This document shows positions 6,650 to 7,055 of a stretch of DNA of 7,055 nucleotides, in pieces. Source of the DNA: an uncultured Planctomycetaceae bacterium. GTDB lineage: Bacteria; Planctomycetota; Planctomycetia; Pirellulales; Pirellulaceae. The notes below the pieces were generated by a model. It was given only the letters and a program-made list of their open reading frames with translations. It searched no databases and was not told the origin of the DNA. The DNA is taken from NCBI GenBank assembly GCA_903927685.1, contig CAIYOB010001137.1, forward strand, positions 1 to 7,055, read 5' to 3'. The translations under genes were made by a program, and so were the position numbers. Position 1 is the first letter of the stretch, and each line of letters opens with the position of its first letter.

Positions 6650-7055
6650 TCCGGCGAATCGAACCGATCCGTTCCGCTTTCACCATCGCCGAATGCCTGG
6701 TGGCATTGGCCGTCCTCGGCGTCGCCGCGGCGTTGCTGGGACAACTGCTGGGCGAAGTGGCCCAGCAGCGGCGGGCGGCCGACCGCCAGTCGGTCGCCTG
6801 GCAAGAAGCGGCGAACTTGCTGGAACAGCTGTCCGTGATCCCGTTCGCGGAGTTGACCCCCGAGCGGGCGACGAGCGTGGGCCTGTCCGAGCTGGCCCGG
6901 CAACACCTGCCTGACGCCCGGCTGGAAATCGCGGTCACGTCCGCCCCAAGCGAACCGCCGGCAAAAGAGATCCGGGTCGCCCTCCGCTGGCAGGACCGCA
7001 GCGGCCGGTACGGCGTTCCGGTGCAACTGACCGCCTGGCGGCACCAACGGGAAGG
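6646..7055 (+). CDS. Prepilin-like protein, GspI/PilV style (3' end outside window)
   Basis: A partial gene of 136 codons running off the right edge with no stop. It begins with a class III (prepilin) signal: a short basic leader with Arg3, Arg4 and Arg9, then SA|FTIAE, with predicted cleavage after Ala11, Phe12 as mature +1 and Glu16 at the diagnostic +5 position. A hydrophobic helix follows (about 17-35). The helix continues as an amphipathic stem (about 36-63, QQRRAADRQSVAWQEAANLLEQL), then a globular, strand-rich part with Trp119. The pattern ECLVALAVLG resembles minor pseudopilins of the GspI/PilV type more than the major subunit GspG. With 125 mature residues already in view, the gene probably ends soon after the window. 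After processing by a prepilin peptidase (not seen here) it would enter the pseudopilus, perhaps at its tip. It overlaps GspF copy 3 by four bases. Prepilin identity is strong; the GspI-like label is tentative. Confidence 0.85.
   Translation, partial: MIRRIEPIRSAFTIAECLVALAVLGVAAALLGQLLGEVAQQRRAADRQSVAWQEAANLLEQLSVIPFAELTPERATSVGLSELARQHLPDARLEIAVTSAPSEPPAKEIRVALRWQDRSGRYGVPVQLTAWRHQRE

Overview
The window is a GC-rich, tightly packed, single-strand (+) segment that carries part of a type II secretion / type IV pilus-like (pseudopilus) gene cluster. The high GC, the large TPR protein of the kind often fused to Ser/Thr kinases, and a prepilin leader of the form AFTxxE all suggest a member of the Planctomycetota, perhaps Pirellulales. 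That assignment is an inference from protein style. No rRNA or marker gene is present to confirm it.

Layout from left to right: (1) the 3' part of a long TPR-repeat protein that enters from outside the window (2-1930). (2) A short GspE/PilB-type secretion ATPase (1939-3168) with intact Walker A, Asp box, Walker B and His box, but no N-terminal N1E/MshEN domain and a shortened four-cysteine zinc motif. (3) Three consecutive genes of the GspF/PilC inner-membrane platform family (3216-4289, 4290-5375, 5399-6649). (4) The 5' part of a prepilin-like protein of GspI/PilV style (6646-7055), cut by the right edge. Gaps between genes are 8, 47, 0 and 23 bases, followed by a 4-base ATGA overlap. One operon is therefore likely, and no internal promoter, terminator, RNA gene, mobile element or CRISPR array was seen. 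No gene-free stretch exceeds 50 bases.

Functionally, the ATPase would power, and the GspF-like proteins would anchor, the assembly of a short pseudopilus built from prepilins that start at the right edge. The unusual point is the threefold GspF set: one ATPase is followed by three diverged platform proteins, the third with an extra N-terminal membrane region. The secretin, major pseudopilin and prepilin peptidase are not in view, so the system cannot be named as T2SS, T4P or a competence-type pilus from this window alone.
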